A DNA stretch of 64,000 bases. Origin: Neoechinorhynchus agilis (taxonomy: Eukaryota > Acanthocephala). The translations under genes and the position numbers were made by a program. Where the stretch lies: positions 4,650,001-4,714,000 of the forward strand of contig CM121342.1 in the NCBI GenBank assembly GCA_051530055.1. The letters are read 5' to 3'. Every line of letters starts with the position of its first letter. Position 1 is the stretch's first letter. Positions 34,710-46,311 of the stretch are shown piece after piece. The notes beneath the pieces were generated by a model, which was not told the origin of the DNA, did not search any database, and worked only from the letters and a program-made list of their open reading frames with translations.

Positions 34710-35130
34710 TGAAAGTCGTTATGAAGCGAAGTGCATGTGAGACATTAACATGGAGTGGGCGGACTTTGTATTAAAATGCTAAAGTATTATCAAACCGATG
34801 ATTGTTATGAGATTCCGTTTGTCTCCTCTTATTCTCCTGAGGATTTGCAACATTTCGACTGCTAATAATGAGACATTGCGTTCATCTTTGATTGTTAGCT
34901 TGGGTTCGTCGTTGGCTGTAAATGTTTCAATCGATATCAACTTCATTGAGATTTGAAATCATCTCTTCATTCAGTCGATGTTCAATTGCCATTTGAATTA
35001 GGTTCTAATATTGAGCGAAAACATTCGTAGATGTCTTAATCCTAGAAAAAAAGACAGTGATTTCGCATTTTCGAATATAGTTTTTATACTTAGTCTTCCT
35101 AAAACGCTAAGAAAAGCTACGGAAACCATT
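34710..35130. other. Spacer, no gene seen
   Basis: No convincing open frame or repeat between the 270-bp array and the exon-like frames on the minus strand. Confidence 0.3.
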
Positions 35131-35135
35131 TTTTA

Positions 35136-35450
35136 TTATTTGAACACACGCACAATAACATTTGTCAGTGTAACTTGTAATCGCACAGAAACAGCTATTT
35201 CCCTATTGCTGATTGGCATCGATTTTTTTTGTCGAATCGCTCTACAATGGGTAGTCGTTTGTATATTGGTCATTGATGGTAGATGTGGAAAACCATTTTG
35301 GCAATTTATTAGCGACGACGAATCTCTGATGTTCGTATACAGTGACAATATCTTCAACGGACTGTCTGAATATTGAAACTATCATTTCAACGAGAACGTC
35401 TTTTTTGATTTGAACATCTATCGATGCTACAATTCTCTCCACATCGTTTC
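35136..35450 (-). CDS. Probable exon(s) of an unidentified minus-strand gene
   Basis: After a CTCTTTAG acceptor at about 35452 an open frame encodes NDVERIVASIDVQIKKDVLV and MIVSIFRQSVEDIVTVYEHQ, well-composed helical protein. A second short frame (PISNREIAVSVRLQVTLTNV) ends at 35136 after a CATTGTAG acceptor. The joining intron could not be placed in phase. It may belong to the same gene as the frame at 35895-36308. Confidence 0.35.
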
Positions 35451-35764
35451 TAAAGAGTAACGCATTAACAGAGGAAAAAATAGGGATATCGGACGAAATA
35501 ACGGTATTAAATCTATTAATTTAAATCCGTGTGGGGATTACTACCAAAAGAAAGCAATAAAAAAGTGTTAAACGTATATGAACTGTTCAAAAACCCGCCT
35601 CCTTAAGACAAAGGTACTCCTTATGATAATGGATGGCGTTGAAAAGTCGTTAAAGAAACTCTTTGGTGAACAGAATTAGAGACCTCGATTTTTGCGATTG
35701 TCTTATTCTTAATCATGACTAAAACTTCTATTTAATACGAAATCCGACCATTAAACACTTTTTT

Positions 35765-35886
35765 GCTAGCGAATTATCAATTGATTTATTTGATAATTTT
35801 CGGCCTCATCAGTTTTTAAATGTGAAAAACAATAGACTGATGAAGAAGGCCGAAAAGTATCAAGTAAATCAATTGATAATTTGCTG
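35765..35886. repeat. Imperfect inverted repeat (foldback), arms ~48 bp
   Basis: The left arm (about 35765-35813) contains AATTATCAATTGATTTA and TTTTCGGCC. The right arm (about 35836-35886) carries the same words inverted, with ~90 per cent match over ~45 bases and a ~22-base loop. It would form a long hairpin in RNA or single-stranded DNA. Confidence 0.75.
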
Positions 35887-35975
35887 TGACTCCATTAAAA
35901 AAATTTCAAAGTTGCGAAAAAGAGTAATTCAATTAGCGTAGACCGAACGCAGAAATATCGAAGGCATTGTGAAAA

Positions 35976-36308
35976 ATCAAACCTGAAGCTGTAAATAATT
36001 GGTGTACACAGTTTAGCCGATACGTCTTTGCAGAATTGTGAAAGTTCTGCGACCCTCGTTTCTGGTAGATTATATGAGCGATTGATATCAATATCATAAG
36101 CTGTTGAGTTCTCCTTTAGCCAAGCATAAATCGATTTCGGTTTCTGAAGACGAGCATCCATCTCAGCCAACACGTCTGATATCGTGTCCTTAAGTTCATT
36201 AAGAAGCATGGAAATAGCTTTTTCTTTAGAATCCAACAGAAACCTGTTTCTAGTTCCGAAATTAGAATCCTCATCGCCACCAAAAGCGGAGCTGCTGAAC
36301 GCTTCCAT
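35976..36308 (-). CDS. First exon of an unidentified helical protein
   Basis: Starts MEAFSSSAFGGDEDSNFGTR at an ATG in good context. It continues with a helical stretch (MLLNELKDTISDVLAEMDAR) and SIYAWLKENSTAYDIDINRS. After TPIIYSF there is a plausible donor (TTCAG|GTTTG at about 35976), and the frame beyond it becomes hydrophobic and unlikely. Later exons may be at 35136-35450. The family is unknown. Confidence 0.45.
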
Positions 36309-36628
36309 TTTGAAATGCGAGAAATTATGGGCCCAAGCCTTTTAGTACTTGGGAAGCACGACATTTTTAGATTTCTATGCTACAAAAATCGATGCGTTTC
36401 GAGTTAACTTTCGTCATTCGGTTTAAAACTTTTGTTGCCATGACTTACTGATTACCATAGGCTTCTTTTTTTAGCTAAAGATTGATTATATTTCGTAGAA
36501 CAAAGTTTTTGAAATACTGTGACGATAATCAATATTCCATCGCAGTCAAAATGAACGCCTATGCTATGAATGAAAAGGGGCAGATCGGCGATTTTACCAA
36601 GATTCACAATCAGCAATATTCATTTCAT

Positions 36629-38128
36629 TGGATATTTAAAATTGGAAGTTAAAGAAATAATCAAAGCGACATTTTCTTAAAGATTCATTTGCCATAAAAT
36701 CTCACTAGACAAAAAATGGTTTAGAAAAAATACAAAATTTGAATTATTATGCGATTTCAAACAGACTAATAATTCTGTGCGATGTTTCAAAGTTAATTGA
36801 ATATTTAAAATTGGAAGTTAAAGAAATAATCAAAGCGACATTTTCTTAAAGATTCATTTGCCATAAAATCTCACTAGACAAAAAATGGTTTAGAAAAAAT
36901 ACAAAATTTGAATTATTATGCGATTTCAAACAGACTAATAATTCTGTGCGATGTTTCAAAGTTCATTGAATATTTAAAATTGGAAGTTAAAGAAATAATC
37001 AAAGCGACATTTTCTTAAAGATTCATTTGCCATAAAATCTCACTAGACAAAAAATGGTTTAGAAAAAATACAAAATTTGAATTATTATGCGATTTCAAAC
37101 AGACTAATAATTCTGTGCGATGTTTCAAAGTTCATTGAATATTTAAAATTGGAAGTTAAAGAAATAATCAAAGCGACATTTTCTTAAAGATTCATTTGCC
37201 ATAAAATCTCACTAGACAAAAAATGGTTTAGAAAAAATACAAAATTTGAATTATTATGCGATTTCAAACAGACTAATAATTCTGTGCGATGTTTCAAAGT
37301 TCATTGGATATTTAAAATTGGAAGTTAAAGAAATAATCAAAGCGACATTTTCTTAAAGATTCATTTGCCATAAAATCTCACTAGACAAAAAATGGTTTAG
37401 AAAAAATACAAAATTTGAATTATTATGCGATTTCAAACAGACTAATAATTCTGTGCGATGTTTCAAAGTTCATTGGATATTTAAAATTGGAAGTTAAAGA
37501 AATAATCAAAGCGACATTTTCTTAAAGATTCATTTGCCATAAAATCTCACTAGACAAAAATGGTTTAGAAAAAATACAAAATTTGAATTATTATGCGATT
37601 TCAAACAGACTAATAATTCTGTGCGATGTTTCAAAGTTCATTGGATATTTAAAATTGGAAGTTAAAGAAATAATCAAAGCGACATTTTCTTAAAGATTCA
37701 TTTGCCATAAAATCTCACTAGACAAAAAATGGTTTAGAAAAAATACAAAATTTGAATTATTATGCGATTTCAAAGAGACTAATAATTCTGTGCGATGTTT
37801 CAAAGTTCATTGGATATTTAAAATTGGAAGTTAAAGAAATAATCAAAGCGACATTTTCTTAAAGATTCATTTGCCATAAAATCTCACTAGACAAAAAATG
37901 GTTTAGAAAAAATACAAAATTTGAATTATTATGCGATTTCAAACAGACTAATAATTCTGTGCGATGTTTCAAAGTTCATTGAATATTTAAAATTGGAAGT
38001 TAAAGAAATAATCAAAGCGACATTTTCTTAAAGATTCATTTGCCATAAAATCTCACTAGACAAAAAATGGTTTAGAAAAAATACAAAATTTGAATTATTA
38101 TGCGATTTCAAAGAGACTAATAATTATT
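36629..38128. repeat. 169-bp satellite (about 9 copies)
   Basis: ATATTTAAAATTGGAAGTTA recurs at 36632, 36801, 36970 and onward every 169 bases. Copies are more than 98 per cent alike, differing at single sites such as GTTCATTG(A/G)ATA and CAAA(C/G)AGAC. Non-coding and the most homogeneous multi-copy array here. Confidence 0.95.
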
Positions 38129-38474
38129 TTGCTCAAAAAAATTGACGTTGATAAAACTCACTTAACGCAACGGTTAAAAAAGACGAAAAAAGGTAACATG
38201 AAACTTTATTCCGTTCACGTTAATTGCGGTGATATTTGATTTTCTCAAGAAACAATCGATTTATAATTAGTTTTGTATTAGCGGAAGTATGGTATCTATG
38301 TTTAGAGTCTTTTTCCAACTGACTTTATCGCATCCTTTGGTGATCTGAAACATAAACTGAGTTTCAAAACCTAAAGAAAATTAAAGAGTATTCGCTATCG
38401 TTTTCAAAAGTGAACTGCAAAACCACAAATATACCCAGCTTTTTATAAACCATTTAGAAACAACCATTGAGAAC

Positions 38475-39239
38475 TTAGACAAGCGTTTCTGTTCTAGCTC
38501 CGTTGAATTCGTTTTCACATAAAGAACTCATTGAACTAAGACCTGTATCGGAATCATCACTTGACACCATTAAAGCAGCAGTACAGTGTTTTTTCTCAAT
38601 CATGATTTTCATTTCATGTAGTTGCTTCGTTCGAATATCAACCAATTTATCAAGTGCATTCTGAGCAGCTTCCATTGATTTGCTTTCAGCATTAAGACGC
38701 TCTCCTCTGTCTGTTGCATCATTGATCATCTCATTCAAACTTAAAAATAAGATAATGTCATCGGTAGAATAAAGCTGGGACGATGCTACAAGGTTCAACA
38801 ACTTAGTCGACTCCCGAATCGCTAGATCAAACTTTTGCATTTTCTCTGCTTGTTGTTTTAAAATCATATTCTGAGATCTAATTCTTTTCCGCAGATTTCG
38901 AGCCGATACTCGCGGGTCTGCGGGAATTCTTATAAGCTCCAATATTGAACAAGGCATCTCGGAAAAAACCTCAGATATACTCTTCACGTCTTGTTCGAAA
39001 CGTGTTAGTATCCTCGATTCACCACAACTTGTTCTTATGAGACGATAGAGGTCAAAGTATCGCATATTGATTTTACTATCAAATAAAATAGCTTCGATTA
39101 ACTGAGACACCGTCGTGTGTTGGTTGATTCCTTTAACCCACTTTCGAGTATTCCCAAAGTATACCGGGATCGGATTGAGCGATGTAGTTTCGTTTGTTTT
39201 TCTAGAGTTGGTGGACGAACATTTTCCACAGTAGTCCAT
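38475..39239 (-). CDS. N-terminal-RASSF-like protein (RASSF7-10 type)
   Basis: Intact 254-residue frame. Residues ~24-105 resemble the Ras-association (RA) domain of RASSF7-10: IPVYFGNTRKWVKGINQHTT and then VSQLIEAILFD, matching the family pattern 'I.VW....KWV.G.T..TTC.DVI.A.L'. After the RA domain comes a basic helix and coiled coil (RKRIRSQNMILKQQAEKMQK). The tail is serine/acidic (SSDDSDTGLSSMSSLCE). In other animals these proteins sit at junctions or centrosomes and bind small GTPases. This one is shorter than vertebrate members. An acceptor-like ATTGTAG lies 11 bases upstream of the ATG. Confidence 0.72.
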   Translation of the reverse strand: MDYCGKCSSTNSRKTNETTSLNPIPVYFGNTRKWVKGINQHTTVSQLIEAILFDSKINMRYFDLYRLIRTSCGESRILTRFEQDVKSISEVFSEMPCSILELIRIPADPRVSARNLRKRIRSQNMILKQQAEKMQKFDLAIRESTKLLNLVASSQLYSTDDIILFLSLNEMINDATDRGERLNAESKSMEAAQNALDKLVDIRTKQLHEMKIMIEKKHCTAALMVSSDDSDTGLSSMSSLCENEFNGARTETLV

Positions 39240-39329
39240 AATCTCGAATCTACAATCGCGTTAAAGTCATTTATTCGTACGAAAACAAAAGAAGAAGAGA
39301 ATGTAGCATTCATTGAGCTTTCACGTTAA

Positions 39330-40090
39330 CTAAATTGCTACGCGTTCAAGATGATTCAGTTCTCGCACAATCCTCAATTAAAGAGAAATACTCTTTGCCA
39401 CGCTATTTATAAGTTGAATTTATCTTTCAAATATTTCTAAGATCCTCAATGCGAACTCTGAATTAATCACAAATGTTTCGGTTCGCTTTAAAGACCAAAG
39501 ATGGAGATTTCACTTACAAAATCGAAATTTAAACGAGATATTTCTTGATGGCGGGTCGAAACATGAGAACTGACATTTAGAACGTCTAAAGATTTGGAAC
39601 AATCATCGGGATAAAAGAAAACGAATACCGAAGCTTGATGAAATATGAGCAGATTTAAAACTAAAGCGAAATCATAGTGCTGTTTTCGTAGGTCCTGTCA
39701 ATAAATGGTGAAATCTAAGACATTGTCGAGCCTATAAATGTCTTAGATCATTGATAGCAAAAGAAAATGACATTTATCAGTGAAATTGAAAAATCAAAGA
39801 GAAAATGAGAGGGGTACTAAAGAACGCCAACTTTTACGCCTTCGTGAACAGATGATTCGTGGTAGGAATTTGATTTTTAAATTTAATCAAATTATAGTCA
39901 TTATGAGTACCGTACTGGAGAGTCGTTTAAGAGAAAAACTTTTGGTTAAGAATTAGAAGCAAAATGGACGCTATTTACTCGTGAAATACTAATTGAATTT
40001 GCCGTCGCGTGATTTAGTTTTGGTTTTAAATGGACGCTTGGGCAGACATCATTATAAAGAAAATCTTTAATCTCAAGCTACTTTTGGAGG
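39330..40090. other. Spacer, no gene seen
   Basis: AT-rich, with short open frames only; borders the second 168-bp array. Confidence 0.35.
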
Positions 40091-40092
40091 TG

Positions 40093-41512
40093 AGACGAAC
40101 TTTACGCATCTCTACGCTCCTTTGTAGATTCCTGAACAAAACGTAAAACGGCGAAAACTCTCGGGTAAATGAAGATTTTCTAGTTTTTATTTTCGAAAAC
40201 AAAACTTTTTTCTAAAGACACGACGATTTCATTAGTTCAAAAGCTCATTTTCTCGGACGTCGACGAACTTTACGCGTCTCTTCGCTCCTTTGTAGATTCC
40301 TGAACAAAACGTAAAACGGCGAAAACTCTCGGGCAAATAAAGATTTTCTAGTTTTTATTTTGAAAAACAAAACTTTTTTCTAAAGACACGACGATTTCAT
40401 TAGTTCAAAAGCTCATTTTCTCGGACGTCGACGAACTTTACGCGTCTCTTCGCTCCTTTGTAGATTCCTGAACAAAACGTAAAACGGCGAAAACTCTCGG
40501 GCAAATGAAGATTTTCTAGTTTTTATTTTCGAAAACAAAACTTTTTTCTAAAGACACGACGATTTCATTAGTTCAAAAGCTCATTTTCTCGGACGTCGAC
40601 GAACTTTAGGCGTCTCTTCGCTCCTTTGTAGATTCCTGAACAAAACGTAAAACGGCGAAAACTCTCGGGCAAATGAAGATTTTCTAGTTTTTATTTTGAA
40701 AAACAAAACTTTTTTCTAAAGACACGACGATTTCATTAGTTCAAAAGCTCATTTTCTCGGACGTCGACGAACTTTACGCGTCTCTTCGCTCCTTTGTAGA
40801 TTCCTGAACAAAACGTAAAACGGCGAAAACTCTCGGGCAAATAAAGATTTTCTAGTTTTTATTTTCGAAAACAAAACTTTTTTCTAAAGACACGACGATT
40901 TCATTAGTTCAAAAGCTCATTTTCTCGGACGTCGACGAACTTTACGCGTCTCTTCGCTCCTTTGTAGATTCCTGAACAAAACGTAAAACGGCGAAAACTC
41001 TCGGGCAAATGAAGATTTTCTAGTTTTTATTTTGAAAAACAAAACTTTTTTCTAAAGACACGACGATTTCATTAGTTCAAAAGCTCATTTTCTCGGACGT
41101 CGACGAACTTTACGCGTCTCTTCGCTCCTTTGTAGATTCCTGAACAAAACGTTAAACGGCGAAAACTCTCGGGCAAATAAAGATTTTCTAGTTTTTATTT
41201 TGAAAAACAAAACTTTTTTCTAAAGACACGACGATTTCATTAGTTCAAAAGCTCATTTTCTCGGACGTCGACGAACTTTAGGCGTCTCTTCGCTCCTTTG
41301 TAGATTCCTGAACAAAACGTAAAACGGCGAAAACTCTCGGGCAAATGAAGATTTTCTAGTTTTTATTTTCAAAAACAAAACTTTTTTCTAAAGACACGAC
41401 GATTTCATTAGTTCAAAAGCTCATTTTCTCGGACGTCGACGAACTTTACGCGTCACCTGAACAAAACGTTAAACGGCGAAAACTCTCGGGCAAATAAATA
41501 TTTTCATTCTAT
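40093..41512. repeat. 168-bp satellite, array 2 (about 8-9 copies)
   Basis: Same unit, orientation and variant positions as the array at 4.6-8.2 kb, 32 kb away. It starts inside a unit (GACGAACTTTACGC) and ends with a unit carrying an internal deletion like those in array 1. Copies in the two arrays are as similar to each other as within an array. Confidence 0.95.
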
Positions 41513-41514
41513 CA

Positions 41515-42370
41515 TTAAAACCGACAAAATGTCCATTTTGGAAATTTTTGGAGACGGTCTAATTAATTCAAAATGAAATGTCGAGCACTGTAGCCCGGAA
41601 AATATACGAGAAGTTTATTTCGATTAGTCAACTCGTAAAACCCATTGGAAAAACACTGAATGAAATTAAAAAACCAAATAATTGAAGCCAATAAAAATAG
41701 TCGAGACATTTATTGCTTCTGAAAAATTCGAAATTTTTGAAGTGGCACATTTATTGTGTATACATTTCTCAGCATAGACTTTTATTTTGACCTTTTCTTT
41801 AGGTCTCGTTTCTTTACTTGTCTGACACGAGTTGTACAAAAAAAAGAATTTTTCGAGGATGAAAAACCAGCGAGATAGCCGAAGGGTGAATCGTTAGAAT
41901 ATTGATCGATAAAGACTTTCTTTTACTTTCCTCCATACATTCTCCGACTTTATCTCGCCAAGCCCAAAATACCTAGACTTCTTTATATACCGGCCGATAA
42001 AATAAAGATCCAGAAATGGCCTAGACGATATCTCTAAAATCAAATATTTAAAATGCGCTGAAAAATGCCGTTCGTCGGTTCAGTTCAAAAGTCCTCATTG
42101 AGATTTTTAAGGACGAGAACTGATTGGAAATCAATAAGTATTTAAAAAATGAATAGTACTAAGCAACTTGAACATTTCAAAAAGCAACTCAACAAAAAAG
42201 ATTGAAAAGTCATTTCCAATATTTCGGCATAATCTCAGCCCTGATCAATAAATTCTTTTAATTTTTTAAGCCAGATACAAACATGAACAATTAAATCTTT
42301 AAACAACTCATGAATTGAAGACTAATATGAAAGAACCAACGTATTTCATTGAACGATTTAATAGATTTTT
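41515..42370. other. Spacer between two satellites
   Basis: No gene. The 3' part gradually takes on the base composition of the following satellite. Confidence 0.35.
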
Positions 42371-44335
42371 CTATTAAAAGGCAATTTAAAAATTTTGGTT
42401 TAAAACTTTATCGTTTGCCGTACAAAAAATGTTTCCTTGGAATCTTTTAAAAGAAATGCCACGAGGCAACGAATTTTTTCTATTGAAAACAAAACGTAAA
42501 ATACAAATCTACCGAAAAAAATCAAATTTTAATTTAAAAAATTTTGGTTTGAAACTTAACCGATCGCGGGATAAAAAATGTTTCCTTGGAATCTTTTAAA
42601 AGAAATGCCACGAGGCAACGAATTTCTCCATTAAAAACAAAACGTAAAATACAAATCTACCGAAAAAAATATAATTTCAACTAAAAAATTTTGGTTTAAA
42701 ACTTTATCGATTGCGGGATAAAAAAGGTTTCCTTGGAATCTTTTAAAAGAAATGCCACGAGGCAACGAATTTTTTCTATTAAAAACAAAACGTAAAATAC
42801 AAATCTACCGAAAAAATATAATTTCAACTAAAAAATTTTGGTTTGAAACTTAACCGATCGCGGGATAAAAAATGTTTCCTTGGAATCTTTTAAAAGAAAT
42901 GCCACGAGGCAACGAATTTCTCCATTAAAAACAAAACGTAAAATACAAATCTACTGAAAAAAATATAATTTCAACTAAAAAATTTTGGTTTAAAACTTTA
43001 TCGTTTGCCGTACAAAAAATGTTTCCTTGGAATCTTTTAAAAGAAATGCCACGAGGCAACGAATTTCTCCATTAAAAACAAAACGTAAAATACAAATCTA
43101 CTGAAAAAAATATAATTTCAACTAAAAAATTTTGGTTTGAAACTTAACCGATCGCGGGATAAAAAATGTTTCCTTGGAATCTTTTAAAAGAAATGCCACG
43201 AGGCAACGAATTTCTCCATTAAAAACAAAACGTAAAATACAAATCTACCGAAAAAAATATAATTTCAACTAAAAAATTTTGGTTTAAAACTTAACCGATC
43301 GCGGGATAAAAAAGGTTTCCTTGGAATCATTAAAAAGAAATGCCATGCGGCAACGGATTTTTTCTATTAAAAATAAAACGTAAAATACAAATCTACCGAA
43401 AAAATATAATTTCAACTAAAAAATTTTGGTTTGAAACTTAACCGATCGCGGGATAAAAAATGTTTCCTTGGAATCTTTTAAAAGAAATGCCACGAGGCAA
43501 CGAATTTCTCCATTAAAAACAAAACGTAAAATACAAATCTACTGAAAAATATAATTTCAACTAAAAAATTTTGGTTTAAAACTTAACCGATCGCGGGATA
43601 AAAAGGTTTCCTTGGAATCATTAAAAAGAAATGCCATGCGGCAACGGATTTTTTCTATTAAAAATAAAACGTAAAATACAAATCTACCGAAAAAATATAA
43701 TTTCAACTAAAAAATTTTGGTTTGAAACTTAACCGATCGCGGGATAAAAAATGTTTCCTTGGAATCTTTTAAAAGAAATGCCACGAGGCAACGAATTTCT
43801 CCATTAAAAACAAAACGTAAAATACAAATCTACTGAAAAAAATATAATTTCAACTAAAAAATTTTGGTTTAAAACTTAACCGATCGCGGGATAAAAAAGG
43901 TTTCCTTGGAATCTTAAAAGAAATGCCAGGGCAACGATTTTCATTAAAAAAAAACGTAAAATACAAATCTACGAAAAAAATAATTTCAACTAAAAAATTT
44001 TGGTTTAAACTTTATCGTTGCGGACAAAAAATGTTTCCTTGGAATCTTTTAAAAGAAATGCCACGAGGCAACGAATTTCTCCATTAAAAACCAAACGTAA
44101 AATACAAATCTACCGAAAAAATATAATTTCAACTAAAAAATTTTGGTTTGAAACTTAACCGATCGCGGGATAAAAAATGTTTCCTTGGAATCTTTTAAAA
44201 GAAATGCCACGAGGCAACGAATTTCTCCATTAAAAACAAAACGTAAAATACAAATCTACCGAAAAAAATCAAATTTCAACTAAAAAAATTTTGGTTTAAA
44301 ACTTAACCGATCGCGGGATTTTTTTTCTATGAAAA
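42370..44335. repeat. 148-bp satellite (about 13 copies) in alternating subtypes
   Basis: GTTTCCTTGGAATC recurs every 147-149 bases (42431, 42580, 42727, 42874 and on). Units of one type (GAAACTTAACCGATCGCGGG) alternate with units of a second type (TAAAACTTTATCG or TAAAACTTAACCG), so the working unit is a ~295-base dimer. One unit near 43920-44030 has many small deletions. Shares AACAAAACGTAAAA with the 168-bp family. Confidence 0.93.
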
Positions 44336-44578
44336 ACAGAACGTAAAAATAGAAATGTAGAGAAATTGGGATTGACTTTTAAAGGCAGGTTAAAGGATTA
44401 TTTAGTCAGTTAGCGGGAGCATAGTAGAGATTTGTATTTATTACCATAAAGACCACACATTTTAACTTGAGAGTTGTTTTTACTTTTTCTAATATATTCC
44501 ATTCAAGATTTATTTAGAACTTAATTCCTATTATTTGCAACGGTCGATTGAGTGTCCCAAATGTTTTATTTTTAGAGA
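44336..44578 (+). promoter_or_regulatory. PIG-M upstream region with acceptor-like site
   Basis: Unique DNA between the satellite and the PIG-M ATG. It ends TTTATTTTTAG|AGAATG, a strong splice-acceptor-like sequence three bases before the start codon, with no obvious upstream exon. Confidence 0.4.
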
Positions 44579-46118
44579 ATGAAGAAATTACTGATGATCT
44601 TCGCTGCATTGCTTCGCGTGATCATATACAAAGTATCAATTGATCACGACATGAGCCACAATACATCGGCTGAAGTTCGAATTACCGATATTGATTTTGA
44701 CGTAATGATGGATGCTGCTGATTTCACTGCTAAAGTACGAACTTCTTTTATTTTTAAATCTTGAACATGTCTTAAGCACGAATCGCCTTACAATCGTCCA
44801 ACATATCGATACAGTCCAATCCTCGCTCACATTTATCGTTTAACTCGGCCTTACAGTCGCGAATACCTTCTTGTATTGGACGCTGTAACATCCTATCTCA
44901 CATGGAAACTCAGCAGAACTCAGTCTATGTTTTCACTTTCGCTAGCAATCCTTAATCCTTTTAATATTGTAATTTCAGCCAGAGGAAATTGCGATGTGCT
45001 CACCGTATTGTTTGTGATATTAGTACTTTATTACATAAAGGTCAATGGCGTTCATTAGCCTCAATGATTGCCATTCTAAAGAAAAAGATGGTTTTTGTTC
45101 TTTATTTATAGCAGGAATCTTCTATGGTACAAGCGTTCACTTCAAAATATATCCAATCATCTATGCTCCTTCCATTTTACTACACTTATCGTTAAAGCGT
45201 TCTATTCGATTTTACGCTGGAGCTGCTTTCAGTTTTCTCATACTCGGAATCTTGTCAATTCAACTAACCGATATTCAGTCATTCGCTTTTCACACATATT
45301 TCTATCATCTTACAAGGAAAGATATTCGACACAATTTTTCTCCTTTCTATTATTGGATGTACTTATCGGAAACATCAGAAATGTCCAAACTCCAATCGAT
45401 AATGACAAAATACTCGGTTTTCGTGCTTCAGGTATTCGTGTTACTTTTTAAACTTTAAGTCAATTTGATTAAAAAAAAGGCGATATCGTTGGTTTCAATA
45501 GCAATAAAATTCTATCGCCATCTTCATATTTGCTTCTTTCTTCAAACGTTCTTATTTGTTGCTCTCAACAAAGTGTCTACTTCACAGGTATCGAAATTTA
45601 GTTCCGATTATGTTTGGAGATCATTTCTTAAATTCAGGTAAATTTTTTTTATTATTCAAAATATTAGTTTAATTTCAAAATTCTAACATTCAAGTTTATG
45701 AGATCTTAGAAACTGTAAAATTTTCGTTGTTTTAGAATAAAAAAAACTTGGATTTAAGAGTGATCACCTTGGATAAATAATTTTTTTTACTTATTAGCTT
45801 CTATAGTATTTTACTTGGTATTTGTATTTACTGCCTGCATTTATCGATGATTTGAACGCATCGAAGTATTGCATTTGCTGCATCGGATCAGCGTATCTAT
45901 TTGGACAAGTGAGTTTTGTTTACTTTTTTTCTAATGTTTGATTTCATTTATAGGCCCTTTGGCTGTATAATGCCTATAGACTTGAGTTTCTGATGGATAA
46001 TTCGTTCGTTGCCATTTGGTTGAGTTCTTTAGTCTATTTCGGAGTGACCTTACAGATAATCGGAATGATCGTGAGAAATTATAGAGCTGCTTTGTGTACA
46101 AATAAAAAAGACGATTAA
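44579..46118 (+). CDS. PIGM: GPI mannosyltransferase 1 (PIG-M)
   Basis: Six exons: 44579-44734, 44777-45040, about 45112-45431, 45480-45587, 45807-45908 and 45954-46118 (~371 residues). PIG-M adds the first mannose to the GPI anchor precursor in the ER membrane. Family blocks are clear: TDIDFDVMMDAADF with the catalytic DxD (D37, D39), SPYNRPTYRYSPIL, NPFNIVISARGNCD, HFKIYPIIYAPSIL, TYFYHLTRKDIRHNFSP, ALNKVSTSQ|YFTWYLYLLP and GQ|ALWLYNAYRLEF. The hydrophobic segments match the multi-pass topology. All junctions are in phase with GT-AG introns except exon 2 to 3 (45041-45111), which is one base out. The gene is convergent with BCL-2, ~190 bases away. Confidence 0.9.
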
Positions 46119-46311
46119 GATTTGAAGGTAATGTAACCTTAACAATGACCTTCATAGATATAAAATAAAAACAAGATTGTTGTTTAATTTTATTGTTTCT
46201 ATTGATTTCAATGTTTTTTTTGAACGAATTTTCAATTGGAACGAATAAAAATCATCAGAGAGTATTTAGCATATTTATTGACAAGAATGAATTGTACAGA
46301 TATTTTTCCAC

